DNA of 64,000 bases, taken from Rhizobiales bacterium GAS188 (lineage in GTDB: Bacteria > Pseudomonadota > Alphaproteobacteria > Rhizobiales > Beijerinckiaceae). How positions within the stretch are numbered: the first letter of the stretch is position 1; each line of letters opens with the position of its first letter. Position numbers and translations under genes: made by a program. The stretch lies in assembly GCA_900104855.1 (NCBI GenBank), contig FNSS01000001.1, positions 2,976,001 through 3,040,000 of the forward strand, in the 5' to 3' direction. The notes beneath the pieces are model-generated. The model was not told the DNA's origin. It saw only the letters and a program-made list of their open reading frames with translations, and did no database searches. Below are positions 8,599 through 16,725 of this stretch, piece after piece.

Positions 8599-9786
8599 AT
8601 GCCTTGGCAAGAGAGCTGTGCGATGGACGAGCGAATTGGTTTCATCAACGATCACTTATCTGGGTGGTGGACGATGACGGAACTTTGCGAGCGCTACGAG
8701 ATCAGCCGCAAGACGGGTTACAAGTGGCTTGGGCGCTATGCTGAGTTTGGGGCAGCTGGATTGATGGAACGCTCGCGTGCGCCGCTTGTGCATGGTCGCG
8801 CGACGCCCCAGCATCTGGTCGAGGCGATTGTGGGCTTGAAGGGCAAGCGCAAGAGCTGGGGGCCGCGCAAGATCATCGCCAGGCTTTCGGCGGGTCAACC
8901 GGATGTGGATTGGCCTTCTGCCTCGACGGCAGGTGAGATCCTGAAGCGTGCGGGGGAAGTGAACAGCCGGCGGTTTCGGCGTCAGGGGCCACCGCGCCTG
9001 GGCGAGCTGACGGTGCCGCAGCATGCCAATCATGTGTGGGGTGTGGACCACAAGGGTTGGGTGCGATTGCGTGATGGCTCGCGCGTTGAACCCTTGACGA
9101 TGACAGATGGATTCAGCCGTTATCTGATCAGCGTGGCAGCCACCGGCAGCACCGCTCATGATGAAGCCAAGCCCGTGTTCGATCGTGCTTTCAGGGACTA
9201 CGGCCTGCCTGAGGTGATCCGTTCCGACAATGGCACACCCTTCGTCTCGACCGGCACGATCGGACTGACGGCGCTGTCGGCCTGGTGGATCAAGCTGGGC
9301 ATCAAGCATGAGCGGATCGATCCCGGCCATCCGCAACAGAACGGCCGGCACGAGCGCTTCCACTTCACCCTCTTGGAGGCCATGCGGCCGCCCGAGCCGA
9401 ACCGCGCCGCCCAAGCTCGCCGCTTCCAGGCTTTCGCCCGCGACTACAACCACGAACGCCCGCATGAGGCGCTCGGTCAACGCCCCCCGGCCAGCGTCTA
9501 TCAGCGCTCACCTCGCAAGATGCCCAACCGGCTTCCCGAGCCCGACTATCCGAGCGAGGCGGCGGTCCGCAAAGTGCGATCAAACGGCGAGATCAAGTGG
9601 CAGGGCGACCTCATCCATATCTGCAGCGCCTTAGTCGGCGAGGCCGTCGCCGTAGAGGAGAACGAGGCTGGTCAATGGCAGGTCCGCTTCTTCGATGTGC
9701 CGATCGGCTGGATCGATCCGGACAAGAAAAAATTGCGTCGCCTCGCCGCCCCCGGGGGCGGCGAGGCGACGCAGACCGAAACATGA
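8599..9786 (+). CDS. IS481-family transposase
   Basis: DDE/integrase-type transposase of 395 residues. It opens with MPWQES, a start typical of this family, then an N-terminal helix-turn-helix (TMTELCERYEISRKTGYKWLGRY). The catalytic core shows WGVDHKGWV (first D), IRSDNGTPF (second D) and NGRHERFHFTLLE (the E), with FARDYNHERPHEALGQRPP beyond. The triad is intact and the frame uninterrupted, so the enzyme may be active. The last 20 codons include a perfect 38-bp palindrome (see the terminator at 9725-9772). Confidence 0.93.
   Translation: MPWQESCAMDERIGFINDHLSGWWTMTELCERYEISRKTGYKWLGRYAEFGAAGLMERSRAPLVHGRATPQHLVEAIVGLKGKRKSWGPRKIIARLSAGQPDVDWPSASTAGEILKRAGEVNSRRFRRQGPPRLGELTVPQHANHVWGVDHKGWVRLRDGSRVEPLTMTDGFSRYLISVAATGSTAHDEAKPVFDRAFRDYGLPEVIRSDNGTPFVSTGTIGLTALSAWWIKLGIKHERIDPGHPQQNGRHERFHFTLLEAMRPPEPNRAAQARRFQAFARDYNHERPHEALGQRPPASVYQRSPRKMPNRLPEPDYPSEAAVRKVRSNGEIKWQGDLIHICSALVGEAVAVEENEAGQWQVRFFDVPIGWIDPDKKKLRRLAAPGGGEATQTET
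9725..9772 (-). terminator. Intrinsic terminator on the minus strand inside the transposase 3' end
   Basis: GCGTCGCCTCGCCGCCCCC (9735-9753) is followed with no spacer by its exact reverse complement (9754-9772). On the minus strand this 19-bp-arm hairpin is followed by AATTTTTTCTTG, a canonical terminator layout. It would stop transcripts running into the element from the recO side, antisense to the transposase. Confidence 0.75.
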
Positions 9787-9920
9787 ACGACTGTCACCCA
9801 TGTATCCGGTCTATTTTGTAACCTATGTATCCGCTGGACACGTGCCCAGCGGCCGCCTGATCCCTGCTATACAAGACCCAGTAGGCCCCAGCCGGCCAGC
9901 CCGACGATTCGGCAATCCTG

Positions 9921-10679
9921 ATGCAATGGTCCGATGAAGCGGTGATTCTCGGGGCTCGCGCCCATGGCGAGACATCGCTGATCCTCGAAGTCCTGACGCG
10001 TGCGCATGGGCGCCATCTCGGCATCGTGCGCGGCGGGCGCTCGCGTCGCCTGGCGCCGACCTTGCAGCCCGGCAACCTCGCCGAGGTGACTTGGCGGGCG
10101 CGGCTCGAAAGCCATCTCGGAAGCTTTGTGGTGGAGCTGCGCGATCTGCGCGCCGCCGCCATGCTCGGCTCTCCGGCCGCGCTTTACGCCTTCGCGACGC
10201 TTGCGGCGCATCTGCGGCTCCTCGCCGAGCGCGAGCCGCACGCTTCGCTCTATGACGCGCTTTGCATTCTCGGCGAGCATCTGGCCGAACCGGCGATCGC
10301 GGCCCCGCTCATCCTGCGCTTCGAGCTGGCGCTGCTCGCCGAGCTCGGCTTTGGGCTCGATTTGTCCGCCTGCGCGGCGACCGGCACGCGCGAGGACCTG
10401 GCTTTCGTGTCGCCCAAAAGCGGGCGCGCCGTCTCGGCCATGGCCGGAAAGCCCTATCGGGACAGGTTATTTGCCCTTCCGGCCTTCCTGATCGAAGGGC
10501 AGGGCCGCCTGATCGGAGGACTTGGCCGCGAGATGCCGGAAGCGGCCGAGATCGCCGAGGGCTTCCGCCTCACCGGCTTCTTCCTGGCGCGCCATGTGCA
10601 CGAGCCGCGCGGCGTCCACATGCCGGAGGCCCGCCAGCGCTTCCTCGAACTCGCGCTCGCGGCACTGGCGGCGGGTTAA
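9921..10679 (+). CDS. recO: DNA repair protein RecO
   Basis: Recombination mediator that helps load RecA in the RecF pathway. The 252-aa length and the N-terminal OB-fold are typical: MQWSDEAVILGARAHGETSLILEVLT...GRHLGIVRGGRSRR, then LQPGNLAEVTWRAR and a mid-protein FELALLAELGFGLDLSACAATG. The last stretch shows only one cysteine of a possible zinc site, which is usual in alphaproteobacteria. Position after era is the conserved order, now interrupted by the IS481 element. A repeat A copy follows immediately. Confidence 0.93.
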   Translation: MQWSDEAVILGARAHGETSLILEVLTRAHGRHLGIVRGGRSRRLAPTLQPGNLAEVTWRARLESHLGSFVVELRDLRAAAMLGSPAALYAFATLAAHLRLLAEREPHASLYDALCILGEHLAEPAIAAPLILRFELALLAELGFGLDLSACAATGTREDLAFVSPKSGRAVSAMAGKPYRDRLFALPAFLIEGQGRLIGGLGREMPEAAEIAEGFRLTGFFLARHVHEPRGVHMPEARQRFLELALAALAAG

Positions 10680-10692
10680 TGTGGCGGCCCTT

Positions 10693-10776
10693 GGGACCGC
10701 GGGCGTCCCGCCCGCTCTTGCGAACGGCGAGGTCGACGCCGCTGGGGCGAAGGGCGACCGAGACGGCCGCGGTCCC
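10693..10776 (+). repeat. Repeat family A, full copy
   Basis: Runs from GGGACCGCGGGCGTCCCGCC to GACGGCCGCGGTCCC and lies between recO and the ABC permease. The remaining sequence up to 10945 must carry the permease promoter. It is AT-richer just before the gene (TATAATGTAGCCGGCAAAGTAAATATATCG), but I cannot fix -35/-10 elements with certainty. Confidence 0.8.
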
Positions 10777-10945
10777 AGCGCTGGTTCGAGCTCACCAGGT
10801 TGTCCTGCCAGCCAAAGCCGTGCACCATCCGAATGGAAACCGCGTGCGTGGCGATGCATGGGCGCGTCTCCCGCGGATACGCTTAGCCGGCATATCGTAT
10901 AATGTAGCCGGCAAAGTAAATATATCGATGTGACATCGAGCGAAC

Positions 10946-13231
10946 ATGGCCGCCACAGCCGATCTGGATGCCGAGCCCCGATCAACGCCGGCGAGAGCGC
11001 CCGGCGAGCTCTGGGGCGGCTGGGAAATCGGCATTTTGGTGCTGATGGCAGGGCTCTATCTCGCCGGCGCCTTCGTCAACCCCGCTTTCTTCGGCACCAC
11101 CGACGCTCTCTCGGCCGTGTTGCGCGACACGGCCCGCTATGGCGTGATGGCGGTCGGCATGACCTTCGTGATCGTCAATCGCGAGCTCGACCTCTCGGTC
11201 GGCTCGACGCTCGGCCTCGTCTCGACGCTGTTCTCGATTGCCTATGCGCCCTCCAATGCCGATGCCGGCATCGGGGTCGCCATCGCGATCTGCCTTGCCG
11301 CCGGCCTCACGGTCGGCTTCCTCAACGGCGCCCTCGTCACTGTCTTGAGGGTGCCGGCCTTCATCGCCACCCTGTCGACGCTGTTCATCGGGCGCGGCCT
11401 GGTGCTTGGGCTTTCGGGCGGAAAGACCATCGCTTTCGACCAGAAATCGGCGGCCGATCCCTGGTTCTTCCGGCTGGGCGAGAGCAATGCACTCGGTTTC
11501 AACAACCAGATCCTGATCTTCATCCTGGTGGCGCTGATCGGCGCGGTCGCGCTCGCCAAGACCAGGGCCGGATATGAGACGGCCTCGGTCGGCGGCAACG
11601 AGCAGGCGGCCCGCTATGCCGGCATCGCGACGCGCCGGGTGCGCATCCGCTCCTATGTCCTTTCGGCGCTGGCGGCGACCCTTGCGGGGCTGATGAACGT
11701 CGCCCAGGACAAGGGCATCACCTCCCAGACCGGCCAGGGGGCGGAACTCATCGTGATCGCCGCCGTGATCGTGGGCGGCGCCTCGATCGCCGGCGGGCGC
11801 GGCCGGGTGCTGGGTGCCTGCCTCGGGGCCGCGCTCACGGTGCTGATCGACAAGGTGCTGCGTGAGGGCGTGCCGATCACCCGCCTCATCGATGTCGGCG
11901 GGGTCGAGATGCAGGTCGGCGCCATGGCGCAATTGCCGCCGGGCGCGGTGCCGGCCTTCCTCGGCCTCCTCCTGATTGGCGCGGTCCTCGTCCAGCCATG
12001 GGCGGCGGGCGGCGGTCCGCGCCGCCTGCTGGCCCGTCTCGCCGGTCGGTCGCTCCCCGCTCTCCTGGCCCGCGGCGATATCGCGATCGCCGGCGTGCAG
12101 ACCAGGGGCACTGCGGTCCTCGACCGGGCGCTCGGCGCCAGAAACTCGCGCTTCTTTGGCGCGTTCGCGGCCTTCCTGGCCCGGCGGGACGCTGCCGCCA
12201 TCCTGCTCACCTTGGCGCTCTGGCTGGTCGGCCTGGCGCTCCGGCCGGATTTCTGGGCAGGCCTCGGCAATTCCTTCGCCATGCTCACGGCCTTCACCGA
12301 GATCGGCATCCTCTGCGTCGGCCTCACCTTCGTGATCGCGGCCGGCGATATCGATCTCTCGGTCGGCTCCGTGTTGGCGCTGGCGGCGGCGGTCGCGGCC
12401 TTCAGCCTCAAGGAGCTCGAGCTGTCGCCGCTCCTCGCCGTCACCCTGGCGCTCGCCGCGGGGCTCGCCTGCGGCATGCTGAACGGGATCCTCACCATCC
12501 GCTTCGGCCTGCCCTCCTTCGTCGCGACGCTCGGCACCTTCTATGTGGCGCGCGGCCTCGCGGCCTGGATGGTGGCCGGGCGCCAGCTCTCGGGCTTCCC
12601 CGACGATTTCACCTTGATCGGCCGCAGCCTCGCCGAGGTCCTCGCCGCATTCGGCGCCGCGCCCGGCAGCGGCTGGTGGCTCGCCTTCACCAGCGCGGTC
12701 AGCGTGCAGACGCTGTTCCTCGGCGTCCTCGCCATCCTCGCCACCCTGGTGCTGGCACGTACCCATTGGGGGCAGATGGTGCTCGCTACGGGCGGCAATG
12801 AGCGCGCCGCGCGCTATGCCGGCATCGACACACGCCGTGTGCGCTTCCTGTCGCTCGTCGCCTCATCGTTGTGCGCCGCCTCGGCGGGCGTGATCTATGC
12901 GGCCTATTTGCGCTCCTTCAACCCCTCGGCGGGGCAGCTGCGCGAGCTCGACGCCATCGCTTCGGTGATCGTCGGCGGCGGCTCGATCTTCGGCGGCCAT
13001 GGCACCATCATCGGGTCGCTGGCGGGCGCCGCCGCCATCACCTTGATCCGCTCTCTCCTGTCGCTGCAGATCCTGCTGCCGGGCGGCGGCTCCTATGTGC
13101 TGCCGCAGCATTGGATGAATGTCTTCATCGGGCTCATCCTGATCGCCGCCGTGATCGCCGATATCTGGTTGCGCCAGGAGCATGTTCTGGGACGCTGGCT
13201 CGCCAGATTCGCCAAGGGGAAAACCGCATGA
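10946..13231 (+). CDS. Fused tandem CUT2-type (RbsC/XylH-like) ABC sugar permease
   Basis: Inner-membrane channel of an ABC importer. CUT2 permeases are normally about 320-350 aa and dimerise. This 761-aa protein carries two complete copies in one chain. Copy 1 (about 25-350) has IVNRELDLSVGSTLGL (76-91) and GGNEQAARYAGI (about 214). Copy 2 (about 400-755) has IAAGDIDLSVGSVLAL (about 461) and GGNERAARYAGI (about 614). The linker (about 355-400) is Arg/Ala-rich and probably cytoplasmic. It overlaps the ATPase gene by 4 nt. No periplasmic binding-protein gene is adjacent. The substrate is unknown, and the downstream RuBisCO-like and aldolase genes suggest a sugar or sugar acid. The start has only a weak Shine-Dalgarno. 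Confidence 0.88.
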   Translation: MAATADLDAEPRSTPARAPGELWGGWEIGILVLMAGLYLAGAFVNPAFFGTTDALSAVLRDTARYGVMAVGMTFVIVNRELDLSVGSTLGLVSTLFSIAYAPSNADAGIGVAIAICLAAGLTVGFLNGALVTVLRVPAFIATLSTLFIGRGLVLGLSGGKTIAFDQKSAADPWFFRLGESNALGFNNQILIFILVALIGAVALAKTRAGYETASVGGNEQAARYAGIATRRVRIRSYVLSALAATLAGLMNVAQDKGITSQTGQGAELIVIAAVIVGGASIAGGRGRVLGACLGAALTVLIDKVLREGVPITRLIDVGGVEMQVGAMAQLPPGAVPAFLGLLLIGAVLVQPWAAGGGPRRLLARLAGRSLPALLARGDIAIAGVQTRGTAVLDRALGARNSRFFGAFAAFLARRDAAAILLTLALWLVGLALRPDFWAGLGNSFAMLTAFTEIGILCVGLTFVIAAGDIDLSVGSVLALAAAVAAFSLKELELSPLLAVTLALAAGLACGMLNGILTIRFGLPSFVATLGTFYVARGLAAWMVAGRQLSGFPDDFTLIGRSLAEVLAAFGAAPGSGWWLAFTSAVSVQTLFLGVLAILATLVLARTHWGQMVLATGGNERAARYAGIDTRRVRFLSLVASSLCAASAGVIYAAYLRSFNPSAGQLRELDAIASVIVGGGSIFGGHGTIIGSLAGAAAITLIRSLLSLQILLPGGGSYVLPQHWMNVFIGLILIAAVIADIWLRQEHVLGRWLARFAKGKTA

Positions 13232-13971
13232 GCGCTGCCGAGACGCCTGTCATCGAGATGCGCAATATCGACAAGGCCTTCGGCCCGGTGCGGGCGCTGA
13301 CCGGCGTCGACTTCCGGCTCGGAGCCGGCGAGATCCTGGGTCTCGTCGGCGACAATTCGGCCGGCAAGTCGACCTTGATGAAGGTCCTGACCGGCGCCTA
13401 TCAGCGCGATGCCGGCGAGGTGCTGGTCGGCGGCGTTGCCACCAGCTTCGCGAGCCCCCGCGACAGCCGCGAGCGCGGCATCGAGATGATCTACCAGGAC
13501 TTCGCGCTGTGCGGGAACATGGATGTCGGGCAGAACATCTTCCTCGGCCGTTGGCCGCGCCGGCTCGGCGTCTTCGTCGACCGGCCGCGCATGTATGCGG
13601 ATGCGGCGCGCGTGCTCAACCGCCTCAAGGTCGACGTCAACTCGGTCTATGCCAAGGTGGAGAGCCTGTCGGGCGGCCGCCAGCAATCGGTCGCCATCGC
13701 GCGCGCCATCTCCTTCGAGCCCAGGGTCGTGATCTTCGACGAGCCGACCGCCAACCTCTCGGTGATGGCGACCACCAAGCTGCTCGAGACCATGGCGGAG
13801 CTGAAGCGCCAGGGCGTCTCGCAAGTCATCATTTCGCATCGTCTCACGGATATCTTCGAGGTCGGCGATCGGGTCATGGTGCTCAAGCGCGGCAGCAATG
13901 CCGGCGAAAGGCTGGTCAAGGACACGAGCGAAAAGGATGTGCTGGAGCTGATCGTCGCGGGCGCGGCGTGA
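13228..13971 (+). CDS. ABC transporter ATPase, single-domain CUT2/FrcA type
   Basis: Energises the preceding permease. The 247-aa protein has one nucleotide-binding domain: Walker A GDNSAGKST (41-49, Ser where Gly is commoner), Q-loop YQDFAL, signature LSGGRQQ (147-153), Walker B VVIFDEPT (167-174) and switch H204 in ISHRL. Most CUT2 ATPases (RbsA, XylG) carry two domains in about 500 aa. A single domain as in rhizobial FrcA fits a transporter in which the permease rather than the ATPase is fused. Start overlap ATGA with the permease indicates coupled translation. Confidence 0.9.
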   Translation: MSAAETPVIEMRNIDKAFGPVRALTGVDFRLGAGEILGLVGDNSAGKSTLMKVLTGAYQRDAGEVLVGGVATSFASPRDSRERGIEMIYQDFALCGNMDVGQNIFLGRWPRRLGVFVDRPRMYADAARVLNRLKVDVNSVYAKVESLSGGRQQSVAIARAISFEPRVVIFDEPTANLSVMATTKLLETMAELKRQGVSQVIISHRLTDIFEVGDRVMVLKRGSNAGERLVKDTSEKDVLELIVAGAA

Positions 13972-13975
13972 AGCT

Positions 13976-14070
13976 GGGACCGCCCCGGGACCGCGACCGT
14001 CCCGGTCGCCCTTCCTCCCGGCCGTACCGACCTCGCCATTCGTAAGTGCGGGCGAGGCGCTCGCGGTCCC
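13976..14070 (-). repeat. Repeat family A copy
   Basis: Begins four bases after the ATPase stop. GGGACCGCGACCGTCCCGGT opens the block and GCGGTCCC closes it. The inner segment is diverged from other copies. Confidence 0.7.
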
Positions 14071-14148
14071 AGCGCAAATGCCAGCCCTTTGCCGCGTCTT
14101 GAGTCGGATTTGCGTTCACGTTACCAAGCCCCGCTGGCATCCTATCAC

Positions 14149-14226
14149 AAGGGCGTCGCCCGCTCTTGTGAATGGTGAGGCCGGCGCTCGCCGCAAAAAA
14201 GGGCGACCGGGACGGTCGCGGTCCCA
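14149..14226 (+). repeat. Repeat family A copy with a decayed left end
   Basis: The left half reads CATCCTATCACAAGGGCGTC, a degraded form of the usual GCGGGCGTCCCGCCCG start. The right half AAGGGCGACCGGGACGGTCG CGGTCCC is intact. The following bases AGGAGCCC directly precede the ATG of the RuBisCO-like gene. Confidence 0.75.
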
Positions 14227-14233
14227 GGAGCCC

Positions 14234-15325
14234 ATGAAATCCGCGATCGAAGCCGTCTACCATATCAGCTGTCCCGCCGAGGCAGCGGAAGAGCGCGCCA
14301 GGGCGGTCGCGGTCGAGCAGAGCGTCGAGATGCCGGTCGCGGCGATCGAGGATGAGCGGGTGCTCGGCGAGATCGTCGGCGAGGTGCGCGGCGTCCGCGA
14401 GCTGCGCCCCGGGCTCCACGAGGCGCGCATCGGGCTCAATGTCGAGACCACGGGGCATGACGCCGGCCAGCTCATAAACATGCTGTTCGGCAATGCCTCG
14501 CTGCTCGAGGACGTCATCCTGGCCGATGCCGACTTCCCGGCCGAGACGCTGCGGGCCTTCGGCGGGCCGCGCCAGGGCTTCGCCGAGCTGCGCGCCCGCG
14601 GCGGCGTGCAGGGGCGCGCCCTCACCGCATCGGCGCTCAAGCCGCAAGGCATGCCCGCCGCGAAGCTCGCAGATCTCGCGCGCCGTTTCGCCGAGGGCGG
14701 CGTCGATTACATCAAGGACGATCACGGCCTTGCCGACCAGGCCTATTCGCCCTTCGCCGAGCGGGTCGCCGCCGTGGCCGCGGCCATGCGCCAGACGGGC
14801 GGGCGCACCCGCTATGTGCCGAGCCTGACGGGCGACCTCGATGCCCTTAAAGGCCAGATCCGGGTGGCGCGCGACAACGGCGTCGACACCGTCATGCTGG
14901 CGCCGATGGTCTCCGGCCTGTCGAATCTGCAGGCCCTGGTGCGGCAGAACGCCGATATGGCCTTCCTGGCCCATCCGTCGCTCGGCGGGGCGGCCCGCAT
15001 CGCTCCGCCCTTGCTGATCGGCAAGCTGTTTCGCCTGTTCGGCGCGGGGGCCGTCGTCTTCCCGAATTATGGCGGCCGTTTCGGCTATTCGCGCGACACC
15101 TGCCGGGCGCTGGCGCATGCGGCGCTCGACCCATGGGGCGGACTTGCCCCGTCCGTGCCCGTGCCGGCAGGCGGAATGACGCTGGCGCGCGTGCCGGAGC
15201 TACTTGATTTCTACGGCGCAGAGGTGATGTTGCTGATTGGCGGCAACCTGCTCGCTGCCCGCGAGCGTCTCGTCGAGGAAACCGCGGCTTTCGTCGCCAG
15301 CGTGGAACGCTACTTCTATGGATGA
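14234..15325 (+). CDS. RuBisCO-like protein (form IV)
   Basis: TIM-barrel enzyme of the RuBisCO large-subunit superfamily, 363 aa. Equivalents of RuBisCO sites can be placed: K136 in LKPQGM (K175; the next lysine, K177, is Q138), GGVDYIKDDHG with K161 and D163 (K201, D203) but H164 for E204, and H247 in HPSLGG (H294). Further on are PNYGGRFGYS in the loop-6 region with no K334 equivalent, PAGGM (313 area) and LIGGN (335-338). It cannot be a carboxylating RuBisCO. Known form IV activities include methionine-salvage enolase or isomerase steps and OiaX in isoapionate breakdown. The sugar-transporter and aldolase context favours an acid-sugar role, which is inference. AGGAG from the preceding repeat is the apparent ribosome-binding site. 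The end overlaps the cupin gene by 8 nt. Confidence 0.88.
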   Translation: MKSAIEAVYHISCPAEAAEERARAVAVEQSVEMPVAAIEDERVLGEIVGEVRGVRELRPGLHEARIGLNVETTGHDAGQLINMLFGNASLLEDVILADADFPAETLRAFGGPRQGFAELRARGGVQGRALTASALKPQGMPAAKLADLARRFAEGGVDYIKDDHGLADQAYSPFAERVAAVAAAMRQTGGRTRYVPSLTGDLDALKGQIRVARDNGVDTVMLAPMVSGLSNLQALVRQNADMAFLAHPSLGGAARIAPPLLIGKLFRLFGAGAVVFPNYGGRFGYSRDTCRALAHAALDPWGGLAPSVPVPAGGMTLARVPELLDFYGAEVMLLIGGNLLAARERLVEETAAFVASVERYFYG

Positions 15326-15800
15326 CGTCACCCAAACGCCGCCGCGGCCGGCCCATCGCCCAGCCAGTGGCCATCGCTGGGATCAGGTGGAGCTGCGCCC
15401 CTATAAGGAAGATGAGCGGGCTCTCTTCAAGACCATCACCCGGCAAATCTTGTTCTGCGACCCGAAGCTCGACAGCGAGCTGCGCTATTTCGAGGTCGCG
15501 CCGGGCGGGTTCTCGACGCTCGAGCGCCACGACCATATGCATGCCGTGATGGTGCTGCGCGGCCATGGCCATTGCCTGGTCGGCAAGGAGGTGCGCGAGA
15601 TCGCCTTGCGCGACCTGGTCACGGTGCCGCCCTGGACCTGGCATCAATTCCGCGCCACCGGCGAGGAGCCGCTCGGCTTCCTGTGCATGGTCAATGCGCG
15701 GCGCGACAAGCCGCAATTGCCGACCGATGAGGATCTGGCGCAACTGCGCCGGGACGCGGCGGTTGCCGAGTTTCTCGAGGGCAGGTCCGCGAAGGCGTGA
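15318..15800 (+). CDS. Cupin-domain protein
   Basis: Small beta-barrel protein of 160 residues, probably metal-binding. The first cupin motif reads GGFSTLERHDHMHAVMVLRGHG (about 60-80), with a glutamate and several histidines as ligands. The second reads VPPWTWHQFRATGEEPLGFLCMV (about 108-130). ATG at 15318 lies inside the end of the RuBisCO-like gene, so the two are probably co-translated. It may be a sugar isomerase, epimerase or accessory factor. The sequence does not say which. Confidence 0.82.
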   Translation: MDDVTQTPPRPAHRPASGHRWDQVELRPYKEDERALFKTITRQILFCDPKLDSELRYFEVAPGGFSTLERHDHMHAVMVLRGHGHCLVGKEVREIALRDLVTVPPWTWHQFRATGEEPLGFLCMVNARRDKPQLPTDEDLAQLRRDAAVAEFLEGRSAKA

Positions 15801-15923
15801 AGGGCGTCGCGCGATCGCGGGGGCCTATGCGGCGCCGCTATCTCGGATCGGGCCTTTCGGCAGGGCGCGTGATCGGTTAGACCGGCCTTATTCGGCCGAT
15901 CAGCTCGCCACGCGGGACCCTTC

Positions 15924-16715
15924 ATGGATATCTTGGACAATCCTTTCCGCCGGCTCCTGAAAGGCGAGCATGTGCCTTTCGGCACTTGGGTGATGTCCGG
16001 GGCGACGTCGACGGCCGAGGCCCTGGGCTCGCTCGGCTTCGACTGGATCCTGGTCGATATGGAGCACACGCCGATCGATGTGCGCGACGCCTATCACATC
16101 CTCCAGGCGCTCGGCGGCACCGGCGCGGCGCCGATCGTGCGCATCGCCTGGAACGACCAGATCCTGGTGAAGCGCCTGATGGATGCGGGCGCGCAGACCC
16201 TGATGTTTCCCTTCGTGCAGAACCCTGAGGAGGCGCGGGCGGCCGTATCCTTCACGCGCTATCCGGTGCCCGGCAATGGGCAAGCCGGCCGGCGCGGCTT
16301 TGCGGGCTTCCATCGCGGCAACCGCTATGGCACCGTGCCGGATTACGCGCAGCGCGCCAATGAGGCGGCCTTCGTCATCGTGCAGATCGAGACCCCGGAG
16401 GCGGCCGAGCGGCTCGAGGCCATTGCGGCGGTCGAAGGCGTCGACGCCATCTTCCTCGGTCCCGCCGATCTTGCGGCCAATATGGGCCATGTCGGCAATA
16501 TGGAGGAGAAGGCGGTGCAGGCGAAGATCGCCGAGGTCGCCAAGCGCTGCCGGGCCATCGGCAAGCCCTGCGGCATCGTCGGGCCGACGCCGGAGGTGGT
16601 GCAGCGCTATATCGGCTATGGCTATGATTACGTCGCCATCGCCTCCGATATGGGGATGATGATGGCGCAGGCGCGCGCCTTCATGGCGGCCGTCAAGCCG
16701 GCGCTCGCCAAATGA
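15924..16715 (+). CDS. HpcH/HpaI-family aldolase (class II, 2-oxo acid type)
   Basis: Metal-dependent retro-aldolase that splits 2-keto-3-deoxy or 4-hydroxy-2-oxo acids to pyruvate and an aldehyde. The 263-aa length is typical. Motifs are [21 protein letters not shown] (41-52), PIVRIAWND (active-site Arg near 74), [21 protein letters not shown] (metal Glu) and [13 protein letters not shown] (metal Asp). It lies 123 nt after the cupin and only 10 nt before tsaD, so catabolic and housekeeping transcription may run together. The exact substrate (for example a 2-keto-3-deoxy sugar acid) is not determined. Confidence 0.92.
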   Translation: MDILDNPFRRLLKGEHVPFGTWVMSGATSTAEALGSLGFDWILVDMEHTPIDVRDAYHILQALGGTGAAPIVRIAWNDQILVKRLMDAGAQTLMFPFVQNPEEARAAVSFTRYPVPGNGQAGRRGFAGFHRGNRYGTVPDYAQRANEAAFVIVQIETPEAAERLEAIAAVEGVDAIFLGPADLAANMGHVGNMEEKAVQAKIAEVAKRCRAIGKPCGIVGPTPEVVQRYIGYGYDYVAIASDMGMMMAQARAFMAAVKPALAK

Positions 16716-16725
16716 TCCGCGTTCC

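Larger units (their letters stand above)
8531..9831 (+). mobile_element. IS481-family insertion sequence, apparently complete
   Basis: Terminal inverted repeats 8531-8572 and 9790-9831 match at 34 of 42 positions, counted by hand. Each end holds two direct copies of a GATACATGGGTGACAG-like motif, as expected for transposase-binding sites. One transposase gene fills the interior. The element separates era from recO. I see no convincing target-site duplication in the flanks (CCCT before, CGCT after), so either the ends are off by a few bases or the duplication has decayed. Confidence 0.88.

Noticed and set aside
10982-12766. 594-aa open frame antisense to the permease gene (also long frames at 13916-15118 minus, 3014-3991 plus)
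   Set aside because: GC-rich codon structure creates long open shadow frames. Their translations are runs of Arg, Asp and Gly without any recognisable domain, and the opposite strand carries clear genes.
14234-15325. True RuBisCO large subunit (carbon fixation)
   Set aside because: It is shorter than form I/II and lacks the metal Glu and the loop-6 lysine. No small subunit, phosphoribulokinase or carboxysome gene is near.
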